A stretch of 64,000 nucleotides of DNA, taken from assembly GCA_937980205.1 (NCBI GenBank), contig CALJKW010000001.1, positions 27,276-91,275 on the forward strand. The letters are read 5' to 3'. Of the stretch, positions 57,419 to 64,000 are shown piece by piece. Positions within the stretch are counted from its first letter, which is position 1. The number at the start of each line of letters is the position of its first letter. Position numbers and translations under genes: made by a program. The notes beneath the pieces are model-generated. The model did not search any database and had not been told where the DNA came from. It saw only the letters and a program-made list of their open reading frames with translations. The DNA is from an uncultured Myxococcales bacterium (lineage in GTDB: Bacteria; Myxococcota; Myxococcia; Myxococcales; Myxococcaceae).

Positions 57419-57655
57419 ACGATCAGCGGCTGCTCGGTGGTCCCGTCAGCGAAGCCCCAGTTCGTGCGCGAGCCCGAGAGGCCCGACGCGAGCTCCTCGC
57501 CGTAGTCGAGCTTGTAGCCTTCGAGCATCGAAGACGCTTCCTCCGCCGGAACCTCTCGCACCGCCGCCGGTCGAGGGCGAGCCTCTTCCGGTGCCTGCGT
57601 CTTCGCGGTCGAAGCGGCCGCACGCGCATACGACCGCCAGCAGCAGAGCTCTCAT
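57400..57655 (-). pseudogene. Small lipoprotein gene, apparently frameshifted
   Basis: From 57655 the frame gives a clean lipoprotein signal (MRALLLAVVCACGR), then turns into Gly/Ser/Arg-rich sequence and stops at 57446. In the adjacent frame, from just after the signal to a stop at 57400, the translation is far more protein-like: APEEARPRPAAVREVPAEE, then MLEGYKLDYGEELASG and NWGFADGTTEQPLIV. A single-base indel near 57610-57620 would join the two into an ~85-residue lipoprotein. It could be a true frameshift or a sequencing error. The end overlaps the convergent nucleotidyltransferase gene. Confidence 0.4.
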
Positions 57656-57686
57656 GCGCGTGCGAACCCGCCCCTTCAGAGAGGTT

Positions 57687-59555
57687 TCAGAGCGAGACCT
57701 GGCCGTCGACGACGCGGCCGGACTTCCAGTTGTCCTTCTTGCGCTCGTTGGCGAGGGCCTCGGCGACCTCGGGCCGCTTCTCGATGATGACGTCGTCGAG
57801 GACGAGCATGTCGATCTGCGTGTTGAGGAAGCAGCGGACGGCGTCGTGCGGCGTGTTGACGATCGGCTCGCCCTTCACGTTGAAGCTCGTGTTCATGAAC
57901 ACGGGCACGCCGGTGCGCTTGTAGAAGGCCTGCAGCAGCTTGTGGAACCGCGGGTTCTGCTCGGCAGTCACCGTCTGCACGCGCGCGCTGCCGTCGACGT
58001 GGGTGACGGCCGGAATCTTCGTGCGCTTGTCGTCCTGCACGGGCACGACGAAGAGCATGTACGGGCTGTCTTTGAGGCCCTTCATGTCGAACCACTCGTT
58101 CACGTGCTCGGCGAGGCAGGCGGGCGCGAACGGGCGGAAGCCCTCGCGCAGCTTCACAGCGTGGTTGACGACGTCCTTCATGTCGTCGCGGCGGGCGTCG
58201 GCGAGGATGCTGCGGTTGCCGAGGGCGCGCGGGCCCCACTCCATGCGGCCCTGGTACCAGCCGACGACCTTGCCCTTCTCGAGCGCGGCGGCGACGGTGT
58301 CGAAGAGATCGTCGGGGCGCTGGTGCTTGATCTTGGGGCCGAACTCCTTGAGCGCGTCCTCGACGGCGGAGCGCGGGTGCGAGGGGCCGAGGTAGACCTG
58401 CGGCTTCTGCACGACGCGCGGCTGGCGCAGCAGGTTGTGGTACCCGTACAGCGCGGCGCCGAGCGAGGTGCCCGCGTCGTGCGCGGCGGGGTGGATCCAG
58501 ATCTGATCGAACAGGCCGCTGCGCGCGATCTTGCCGTTCATCGTGCAGTTGAGCGCGACGCCGCCGGCCATGCAGAGGTTCTTCTCGCCCGTGTCCTTCT
58601 GCAGGTGCACGAGCATGTGCATGACGGTCTCTTCGAGGCACTCCTGCAGCGAGGCGGCGATGTCCATGTGCCGCTGCGTGCAGGGCTCGTCCTTCGAGCG
58701 GGCGGGGCCGAGGGCCTTCGTCATGCTCGGCGGGTAGAGCGACTGGTTGTCGCGGCCGATGACCGCGTCGCGGGCCATGAGGAGGGTGATGAGGCCAGGG
58801 TCGACCGTCCACGAGCCGTCGTCGTGCTTCGCGACGATCTTGCGGAAGTAGTCGCGGTACGTCGACGGGTTGCCGTACGGCGCGAGGCCCATGACCTTGT
58901 ACTCGTCGTGTTTGTCGAAGCCGAGGAAGAGGCTGACGAACGAGTAGAGGTAGCCGAGCGAGTTCGGCGCGTAGGTCTGGCGCAGCACCTTGATGTCGGT
59001 GCCGTTCGCGACCGCCATCATGCCGGAGACGCTCTCTCCCTCGGCGTCCAGCGTGACGCACAGCGCGCGCTCGAACGGCGAGTCGTAGAACGTGCTGGCG
59101 ACGTGGCAGAGGTGGTGCGGGACGGCCTTGAACTTCTCTTTCGGGAACCGCATGCCCATCTCGCGCTCGAACGCGCGGTGGCTGCGGGCGTTGTCGTAGC
59201 CGGCGACCTTGTTGAACAGCTTCATCGCGGTGTTCGGCACCCAGATGATCGGCTTCTCGTAGAGGCGGGTCTGCTTCGAGACCGACTGGTACTTCCCCGG
59301 GTGAAACATCAGCGGGTACGAGAAGTAGAAGCAGATGAGGTCGATCTCGCTGAGGTCCTTCACGCCGCCTTCGCGCATCACGAACTCGATCGCGGACTTG
59401 GGGAAGCGGGCGTCGTGCTTGGCGCGGCTGAAGCGCTCTTCTTCGCAGGCCGCGACGACCTTGCCGTCGATGACGAGCGTCGCTGCCGCGTCGTGACCCG
59501 TGTCGAACGAAGACGGATAGCCGTCGAGACCGCCGTTGTATCCAAGGACCTTCAT
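57687..59555 (-). CDS. Carbamoyltransferase, NodU/TobZ family
   Basis: A 622-residue enzyme of the O-carbamoyltransferase family that uses carbamoyl phosphate and ATP. The N-terminal Kae1-like domain begins MKVLGYN and has HHLCHVAS and AEGESVSG. CMAGGVALNC is the domain's later signature. The C-terminal YrdC-like domain has YQGRMEWGPRALGNRSI and FMNTSFNVKGEPIV. The ATG at 59555 is preceded by GAGGGAG. TobZ carbamoylates an aminoglycoside, so it could decorate the product of the cyclitol cluster 47 kb away, but that is only an idea; a polysaccharide or other metabolite is equally possible. Confidence 0.88.
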   Translation of the reverse strand: MKVLGYNGGLDGYPSSFDTGHDAAATLVIDGKVVAACEEERFSRAKHDARFPKSAIEFVMREGGVKDLSEIDLICFYFSYPLMFHPGKYQSVSKQTRLYEKPIIWVPNTAMKLFNKVAGYDNARSHRAFEREMGMRFPKEKFKAVPHHLCHVASTFYDSPFERALCVTLDAEGESVSGMMAVANGTDIKVLRQTYAPNSLGYLYSFVSLFLGFDKHDEYKVMGLAPYGNPSTYRDYFRKIVAKHDDGSWTVDPGLITLLMARDAVIGRDNQSLYPPSMTKALGPARSKDEPCTQRHMDIAASLQECLEETVMHMLVHLQKDTGEKNLCMAGGVALNCTMNGKIARSGLFDQIWIHPAAHDAGTSLGAALYGYHNLLRQPRVVQKPQVYLGPSHPRSAVEDALKEFGPKIKHQRPDDLFDTVAAALEKGKVVGWYQGRMEWGPRALGNRSILADARRDDMKDVVNHAVKLREGFRPFAPACLAEHVNEWFDMKGLKDSPYMLFVVPVQDDKRTKIPAVTHVDGSARVQTVTAEQNPRFHKLLQAFYKRTGVPVFMNTSFNVKGEPIVNTPHDAVRCFLNTQIDMLVLDDVIIEKRPEVAEALANERKKDNWKSGRVVDGQVSL

Positions 59556-59663
59556 GTGTGGTGCTCCCTCTGATGAAACCAGAGGGAGCGCCCTAGCACG
59601 GCCCCGCCATGGGACAAACCCCCCCACGGCCGGCGGTCTCGCCGACGGACGTGAGGTCCCGTC

Positions 59664-59903
59664 TCAGTGCTTGCAGTGCTTGTGGTGGCCCTTGTGCTTG
59701 CCGTGGCCGTGGCGCTGCTTCACCACGACGGTCTCGCGGACGACGACCGGCGGCGGCGGCACCGGAGCCGCCGCGTGCACCTGCACCTGGACCTGAGGCG
59801 GCGGCGGAAGCGGAGGCGCCGGCAGCTTCACGGTGACCTGCTGCGCGAACGCCGAGGCGCTGAAGAGGAGAGCGAAGACGATGGTGCGCTTGAGGTGGTT
59901 CAT
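59664..59903 (-). CDS. Small secreted Pro-rich, His-rich protein
   Basis: A 79-residue protein with signal peptide ending AFA-QQ. The mature part is a Pro/Val linker (PAPPLPPPPQVQVQV) followed by a His/Lys tail (RHGHGKHKGHHKHCKH). The tail could bind nickel, copper or zinc. Translation is well formed and no other gene competes for this position. The gene lies 108 bases upstream of the carbamoyltransferase start on the same strand. Confidence 0.6.
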   Translation of the reverse strand: MNHLKRTIVFALLFSASAFAQQVTVKLPAPPLPPPPQVQVQVHAAAPVPPPPVVVRETVVVKQRHGHGKHKGHHKHCKH

Positions 59904-59925
59904 GGCCAGTCGATCTAGCGACCGG

Positions 59926-60882
59926 TCAGGTAGGGATGCAGGTCTCGCAGGTGCCGACAGGTGCCGACAGGTGGCAGGGCAGGCGGGCTACAGCGGGGAC
60001 CAGCCGAAGAGGGCTCCTCGCGCCATCATCGAAGCGACGAACGGGATCGCGAGGGTGAGCGCGAGCTCGATGCGGCTGAGCCGCTGCAGCTGTGGCGCGA
60101 TGCTGATGTCGACGGGCTGCTGCTTGCCGATCGCGATGCGCCAGCGGATGAGCGTGCTCATCGGCCACGCCTCGAGCGCGAAGACGATCGCGAACAACAG
60201 CAGCTTGAGCCAGAAGGCTCCGCTGTTGGCGTAGTAGGCGGTGCCCTTCTCGAACGAGCCGAACAGGCGCGCGAGGCCGGTGCCGATCCACAGCAGCGCG
60301 GCGAGGCCCCACGCGTTGTCGGCGGCGAAGACGGGCTTGAGCGACTCGGGGTCGGCGGTGACGCGGCCGAGCGCGCGAGCCCGGAGGAAGATGCCGGGCA
60401 GGCCGATCGCGAGCGCGAACAGGTGCAGCGTGGAGAGCAGCGCCGAGCTGATCATCGGCGGGGTTGCTGCTTGAGAGGCCGGTTCGTACAACTCGCACGT
60501 CAGTGCGGTTCACACGTGCGACGAATCCGCTTGTTCTTCGTCGGGCGAGTGTCTCCATCCGGGCAAGATGATGAACCACGATCTCTGCCTGCTCGCTCCC
60601 GGTGACGTGAGTCGTCGTCAGAACGAACGCACGGGCACCAGAGTACAGCAGCGCATCCAGTTCCAACGTGTTCCGTGTGATGTTGTCATCCTTCGTCAAG
60701 ATGACCCACCGCCGCGTCGCGACCTCCGAGATCCACACGGTGTCAGCGGTCTCCGGCGGAAAATGATCGTCATGAGTCTCTACCGCGCGACCGGCTGCGC
60801 GCAGAGCATGGGGCAGAAGCTTCCCTCCCAGGCTTCGGTCAACGAAGAAGACGAGGGCTTCGAGTGGCTTCCGCCGTGCCAC
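59926..60882 (-). CDS. PIN-like toxin (VapC45/DUF5615 type) with abnormal 3' extension
   Basis: Residues 1-~132 (60486-60882) read as a PIN-like RNase toxin: FFVDRSLGG (first Asp), ETHDDHFP, WVILTKDDNITR and FVLTTTHVTG. This matches the VapC45 kind that pairs with a DUF433 antitoxin. It starts with GTG nine bases after the antitoxin gene. No stop follows the domain: the frame runs on for ~186 codons over the DUF2214-like gene as Arg/Pro-rich sequence typical of a wrong frame. The true end was probably lost through an indel or rearrangement, so the toxin may be defective. Confidence 0.6.
   Translation of the reverse strand: MARRKPLEALVFFVDRSLGGKLLPHALRAAGRAVETHDDHFPPETADTVWISEVATRRWVILTKDDNITRNTLELDALLYSGARAFVLTTTHVTGSEQAEIVVHHLARMETLARRRTSGFVARVNRTDVRVVRTGLSSSNPADDQLGAALHAAPVRARDRPARHLPPGSRARPRHRRPRVAQARLRRRQRVGPRRAAVDRHRPRAPVRLVREGHRLLRQQRSLLAQAAVVRDRLRARGVADEHAHPLAHRDRQAAARRHQHRATAAAAQPHRARAHPRDPVRRFDDGARSPLRLVPAVARLPCHLSAPVGTCETCIPT
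59988..60455 (-). CDS. DUF2214-like membrane protein
   Basis: A 155-residue protein with four hydrophobic helices: LLSTLHLFALAIGLPGIFL, GLAALLWIGTGLARL, FWLKLLLFAIVFALEAWP and ELALTLAIPFVASMMA. The spacing and the DNAWG segment resemble DUF2214. The ATG at 60455 is used, although an in-frame TTG 12 codons upstream is possible. The same DNA is also covered, in another frame, by the open end of the upstream PIN-like frame. Function unknown. Confidence 0.65.
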   Translation of the reverse strand: MISSALLSTLHLFALAIGLPGIFLRARALGRVTADPESLKPVFAADNAWGLAALLWIGTGLARLFGSFEKGTAYYANSGAFWLKLLLFAIVFALEAWPMSTLIRWRIAIGKQQPVDISIAPQLQRLSRIELALTLAIPFVASMMARGALFGWSPL

Positions 60883-60891
60883 CGCGCAGAC

Positions 60892-61614
60892 TCAGGCGGC
60901 TGCCTTGGCAGGCCGAAATTCGTACCGCACGGCTTCGTCGATCTGCGCTGACGTGCACGAGAAGTCACTGGCGAGCGACTCACGCGTTTCACCGGCCTTG
61001 TAGCGGTCGGCGATGACAGACGTGCGGACGCTTCGACCATCGATGCAGGGGCGCCCGAAGCTGATGGTGGGATCGATGACGACCACCTTCGGATCTTCAC
61101 GACGAGGAACGTCACGAGCGAAGGGGTAGAGCTTCACCGGAACGCCACTCGCGTTGCGGCGGATCCGCTCCAGGTAGATGCCCAGGCACTCGGACATCGC
61201 CAGCTGTCCTTGCCGGGAGAAATTGATGAGCTTCCCGTAGTGCTCGACAAAAACCTCACCGCCGCCAGCAAAGATGGATCGCTCGGCCAGCGGGTGACTC
61301 GTTCCGAGCTCTCGGCGGAGGTAGTTGACGGTCGCCCGCACCGCGTCCAAGCGAACCTGGTGCTGGCGGCGGAGCGAGCTGAGGACATGGATCTCGATGA
61401 GATTACGGAAGGACAGCAGCCGTCGGTCGGGGTCGTCGACCTCGATGATCGGTACGAACTTGGCCGTACCAGCTCGAGTTGGGTATGGCCGGCCCGACAC
61501 CCACGAACGAACTGTCGAGAGCGGAAGCTGCAGAAACCATGCGGCTTCGGAGACGGAGTACGCGCCCACCTCGGTCGGCGATTTCCCGCGATAGACGTCG
61601 AGGTGCGCGCGCAT
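60892..61614 (-). CDS. DUF433 antitoxin, VapB45-like
   Basis: A 240-residue protein. Near the N-terminus AYSVSEAAWFLQLPLSTVRSW is a helix-turn-helix. The C-terminal DUF433 domain has VVIDPTISFGRPCIDG and YKAGETRESLASDF. VapB45 of Mycobacterium tuberculosis (Rv2018) has the same make-up next to its PIN toxin. The ATG at 61614 starts MRAHLDVYRGKSP; the longer frame upstream is unlikely. It would neutralise the PIN-like protein and repress the pair. Confidence 0.82.
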   Translation of the reverse strand: MRAHLDVYRGKSPTEVGAYSVSEAAWFLQLPLSTVRSWVSGRPYPTRAGTAKFVPIIEVDDPDRRLLSFRNLIEIHVLSSLRRQHQVRLDAVRATVNYLRRELGTSHPLAERSIFAGGGEVFVEHYGKLINFSRQGQLAMSECLGIYLERIRRNASGVPVKLYPFARDVPRREDPKVVVIDPTISFGRPCIDGRSVRTSVIADRYKAGETRESLASDFSCTSAQIDEAVRYEFRPAKAAA

Positions 61615-61646
61615 CACGTGCCACGCTACCAATCCGCCGATCGCGG

Positions 61647-62357
61647 TCAAGGCGAGGTCACGCGACTGGCCGCGGCGTCTCTCAGCAGCACGGCCGCGTC
61701 GCGGATCTCTTCGAGCAGCTTCGGGTCCAGCGCGTCGTGCTGCCGGGGCTGCTGGGCTTCTCCCAGGCCCGCGTCGCGGTGCTTCTTCACCATGCCGAGG
61801 ATCAGCTCGCGCACGGCGTCGGCGTCGGTGATGCCGGCGAGGACGACCTCGTGGGAGGTGTGGCCTCCCGCGACGGCGGCGCCTCCGGCGGTGGAGATGG
61901 TGACGGACTTGATGTTGAACAGGCGATCGAGCGGGCCCTGCAGCACCTCGATGTTCTGGACGTTCGCGTAGGAGATCGTGACCTCGCGGCGGATGATGGC
62001 GCCCTGGCTGACGCGCAGCGAGCGATCTCCGACGAGGTAGTGGCGCAGCTCGAAGTCGATGCGCGCGGTCACGAGCGACGCCACCAGGCCGAGCACGAGC
62101 GCCGACGTCGCGAGGCCGAGGACGACGGCGGGCTCGGTCTTCTGCGCGGCGATCGAGGCGACGAGGCCCGTGGTGAAGACGAACAGCTGCACCGAGAAGC
62201 CGAGCAACACGCCGGCGTACTTGAGGCCGAGCCAGGCTTCGGCGGGCTTCAGGTGGCGGACGAGCGTGACGCCTTCGGGCAGGTGTGGAGGCTCGAGCTC
62301 GAGCTTCAGCAGCGGCAGGAACAGCGGCTTCACCCGCTTCACGAAGCCGGAGATCAC
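61647..62357 (-). CDS. bPH_2 (DUF304) membrane protein, second of a pair
   Basis: A 236-residue protein beginning with GTG that overlaps the preceding gene by four bases. Two hydrophobic helices (LKYAGVLLGFSVQLFVFTTG and VVLGLATSALVLGLVASLV) precede a bacterial PH domain: FELRHYLVGDRSLRVSQGAIIRREVTISYANVQNIEV and TISTAGG. Such proteins come in YdbS/YdbT-like pairs in the membrane; their roles are poorly defined. The ~30 residues at the end are a charged tail. Confidence 0.78.
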   Translation of the reverse strand: MISGFVKRVKPLFLPLLKLELEPPHLPEGVTLVRHLKPAEAWLGLKYAGVLLGFSVQLFVFTTGLVASIAAQKTEPAVVLGLATSALVLGLVASLVTARIDFELRHYLVGDRSLRVSQGAIIRREVTISYANVQNIEVLQGPLDRLFNIKSVTISTAGGAAVAGGHTSHEVVLAGITDADAVRELILGMVKKHRDAGLGEAQQPRQHDALDPKLLEEIRDAAVLLRDAAASRVTSP

Positions 62358-62854
62358 GGCTTCCTCTGCAGCGCGGCGGCGGCGTCTTTGAGCGCGTCGC
62401 GGATCTCGATGAGCACCGCGTCCTGCGGCTTCGGCTTGTCGTGCCCTTCGCGGACTCCGCGCATGCGCGCGTAGAGGTAGTCGCGGATGGCCTCGCTGTC
62501 GCGGACGCCGGTGATGCCCATGTTCGCGGCGCTGCCGCTGCCGGCGGTCTGAATGGTGACCGTGCCGATGCCGAGCCAACGCTCGAGGATGTTCTGCGAC
62601 AGGTGGATGTCCTGCATGCGCGCGTAGGTGAGCTGCATCTCGCGGCGGAAGATGACCCCGAAGGACATGAAGACGCCCTCGTCGTCGAAGCGGTACCGCA
62701 GCGTCTCGTAGCGGAACAGCAGCGGCAGGAAGACGATGGGGAACATGAAGCAGCTCATCACCGAGACCAGCACGTAGATGAGCAGGAGCCCCTTCTCGGG
62801 ACGCGTGATGGCGTGGACGCGGGCGCGAAGCTTCGTGAGCTCGTCGTCGGTCAT
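62354..62854 (-). CDS. bPH_2 (DUF304) membrane protein, first of a pair
   Basis: A 166-residue protein with one long hydrophobic segment (LLIYVLVSVMSCFMFPIVFL) and a PH-like domain: LRYRFDDEGVFMSFGVIFRREMQLTYARMQDIHLSQ, then IQTAGSG. The ATG at 62854 gives MTDDELTKL, more likely than the in-frame start 16 codons upstream. Coupled to the following bPH_2 gene by a 4-base overlap (GTGA), as is usual for this pair. Confidence 0.78.
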   Translation of the reverse strand: MTDDELTKLRARVHAITRPEKGLLLIYVLVSVMSCFMFPIVFLPLLFRYETLRYRFDDEGVFMSFGVIFRREMQLTYARMQDIHLSQNILERWLGIGTVTIQTAGSGSAANMGITGVRDSEAIRDYLYARMRGVREGHDKPKPQDAVLIEIRDALKDAAAALQRKP

Positions 62855-62966
62855 GGCGCGCCGCGAGCCTAGCCTTTTGCTGCGACCGTCTGGCGGGAAC
62901 ATCGGACCGGTGGGTGACGTTCTTCAACCGCAAGAGGTGAGCTGTGCATAAGCTCATCGCAACGCC

Positions 62967-64000
62967 ATGGCCGCCGGTGATGAACGACGCAAGAAGGCCG
63001 TCGTGCTGTCCCGGGTTCGCCGGGTCCAGCGGCGGCTGCTCACCGAGATCGCGCTGAAGGCGGCCGTGGCTCCCGTGTGGTGCGCGGTCACCGCGCTCGC
63101 GGCGTGGCGGCTCGTCGTTCAGCACCACGTTCTGTGGGCGGGTGCCTGCTTCGTCGCTGCTGCGGCCGTTGCGTGGTGGTTGCTGCTTCGTGGCCGCGGC
63201 GTCTCGGTGGAGCAGGCGGCGGTCATTGCCGATCGCCGCGCCGAGGCCGGCGGCCTGTTGCTCACCCGCCTCGAGATGGGCGTCGGCGAGTGGGAGCTCG
63301 AGCTCAACCAGCGCGTGCGGTCGGTGACGCCGCCGCCGATCGAGGCGCGCCGGCCGGTGTCGTTGCTGATGCTGGCCGTGGCGGCGGGCGTCATCGCGTT
63401 CATCGTGCCGCTGCCCCCGAAGTCGACCAGGCCCGTCAGCTCGGCCGCGGCCACTCGCGTCGAGGAGCTCGCCGAGAAGCTCGAGGCCGTCTCGCACGAG
63501 GAGCCGACCTCGGACGCATTGACCAAGGAGCTCGAGCGGCTGCGCGAAGAGGTTCAGGACGGGACCTTCGATGCTGCCGATTGGGAGGCGGCGGACACGC
63601 TCAATGCGGCTTTAGATCGCCAGGCCGCTGAGGCGCAGGCCGAGCTCTCGCGCGCGGAGGCCGCTGCGAAGGACCTCGAGGATGCGATGAAGGAGGCGCA
63701 GTCGCGCGATGCCGTCACGCGCGAGAGGGAGGAGCTCGAGCAGGCCCTCATGGCGTTGAGTGATGGACAGGCTCAGAACGCGGAGCAGGCGTTGCAGCAG
63801 GCGATGGCTGGGCAAGGGCAAGGGCAAGAGCAAGGGCAAGAGCAAGGGCAACAGGGACAGCAGGGTCAGCAGGGACAGCAGGGTCAGCAGGGACAGCAGG
63901 GTCAGCAGGGTCAGCAGGGACAGCAGGGACAGCAGGGTCAGCAGGGTCAGCAGGGTCAGCAGGGTCAGCAGGGTCAGCAGGGTCAGCAGGGCCAGCAGGG
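62967..64000 (+). CDS. Membrane protein with Gly-Gln-Gln repeats, 3' partial
   Basis: The frame opens with ATG GCC GCC GGT and stays open to the window edge (at least 344 codons). Three hydrophobic helices are at residues ~31-51, 55-75 and 130-149. They are followed by a coiled coil rich in Glu, Ala and Leu (RVEELAEKLEAV, REELEQALMALS) and then a Gln-Gly repeat tract. The arrangement recalls DUF4175-type membrane proteins that sit in aerotolerance/MoxR-like operons; this is a weak resemblance. The protein continues beyond the window, so its size and end are unknown. Confidence 0.7.
   Translation, partial: MAAGDERRKKAVVLSRVRRVQRRLLTEIALKAAVAPVWCAVTALAAWRLVVQHHVLWAGACFVAAAAVAWWLLLRGRGVSVEQAAVIADRRAEAGGLLLTRLEMGVGEWELELNQRVRSVTPPPIEARRPVSLLMLAVAAGVIAFIVPLPPKSTRPVSSAAATRVEELAEKLEAVSHEEPTSDALTKELERLREEVQDGTFDAADWEAADTLNAALDRQAAEAQAELSRAEAAAKDLEDAMKEAQSRDAVTREREELEQALMALSDGQAQNAEQALQQAMAGQGQGQEQGQEQGQQGQQGQQGQQGQQGQQGQQGQQGQQGQQGQQGQQGQQGQQGQQGQQGQQ
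63810..64000 (+). repeat. In-frame tandem repeat encoding Gly-Gln units, cut by the window edge
   Basis: Six-base units (GGGCAA/GAGCAA) run from about 63810, then nine-base units CAGGGTCAG or CAGGGACAG from about 63852 to the edge, some 16 copies visible. As units of 6 and 9 bases, gain or loss of copies keeps the frame. The regular use of T or A at one position shows recent slippage-type expansion. Confidence 0.85.

Noticed and set aside
57423..57629. 68-codon minus-strand frame within the small lipoprotein region
   Set aside because: Arg-rich shadow; neither the signal peptide nor the protein-like remainder lies in this frame.
63810..64000. CRISPR array
   Set aside because: Units are 6 and 9 bases without spacers and encode Gly-Gln in frame with a real gene.

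Overview
The window is one continuous, very GC-rich bacterial chromosome segment with strong G/C bias at third codon positions. The gene content points to a myxobacterium-like member of the Myxococcota. Support for this comes from many small secreted or lipid-anchored proteins rich in Asp-Ala-Gly or Cys, a Hanks-type kinase, an NtrC-type regulator beside its histidine kinase, DUF4398/OmpA lipoproteins, and a C7-cyclitol synthase cluster. This assignment is an inference from gene content; no rRNA or tRNA gene was found. No gene-free stretch exceeds about 300 bases.

Layout. (1) 1-1769: the end of egtB and all of egtD (ergothioneine synthesis). (2) 1917-10328: a co-directional, mostly translationally coupled cluster. 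It encodes a 2-epi-5-epi-valiolone-synthase-like sugar phosphate cyclase, a LuxS-family protein with all catalytic residues, a Gfo/Idh/MocA dehydrogenase, an SDR, a DegT-type PLP aminotransferase, a small Cys-rich lipoprotein, a GH3-type acyl-adenylating enzyme and a CrtI-like FAD oxidoreductase. Read together this looks like an uncharacterised aminocyclitol pathway: cyclise, oxidise, transaminate, then conjugate.

(3) 10329-30394: a class 1 DISARM defence island. drmD and drmMI lie at the right end and drmA-drmB-drmC at the left end, all on the minus strand. Between them are an XRE/ImmA regulator pair, a plus-strand cargo (tail-anchored Ser/Thr kinase, collagen-like lipoprotein, DUF429-like protein, Cys-rich lipoprotein), a PD-(D/E)XK nuclease-like protein and a protein of unknown function. 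The island abuts the stop codon of the FAD oxidoreductase gene, and a diverged second copy of that gene's last ~105 bp lies at the other edge (30395-30501). This is the footprint of integration at a gene 3' end. No integrase is visible.

(4) 30517-43418: secreted and lipoprotein genes, a protein built of six ~107-residue modules, a TolB-like protein and a large M19-peptidase-like lipoprotein. (5) 43588-48664: a histidine kinase divergent from an NtrC-family sigma54 activator, followed by a lipoprotein alpha/beta hydrolase. (6) 48672-57655: a glycosyltransferase-like protein, a GMC oxidoreductase with an unusually extended aldehyde dehydrogenase, DUF4398/OmpA envelope lipoproteins, a hemolysin-III-like membrane protein, a nucleotidyltransferase pair and a probably frameshifted lipoprotein gene. 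(7) 57687-64000: a TobZ/NodU-type carbamoyltransferase, a His-rich secreted peptide, a DUF2214-like membrane protein, a VapBC45-like toxin-antitoxin pair whose toxin frame has no proper end, a bPH_2 (DUF304) gene pair, and the start of a membrane protein that enters a long Gly-Gln-Gln tandem repeat cut by the window edge.

All functional calls rest on recognised motifs and gene context; no database search was run.
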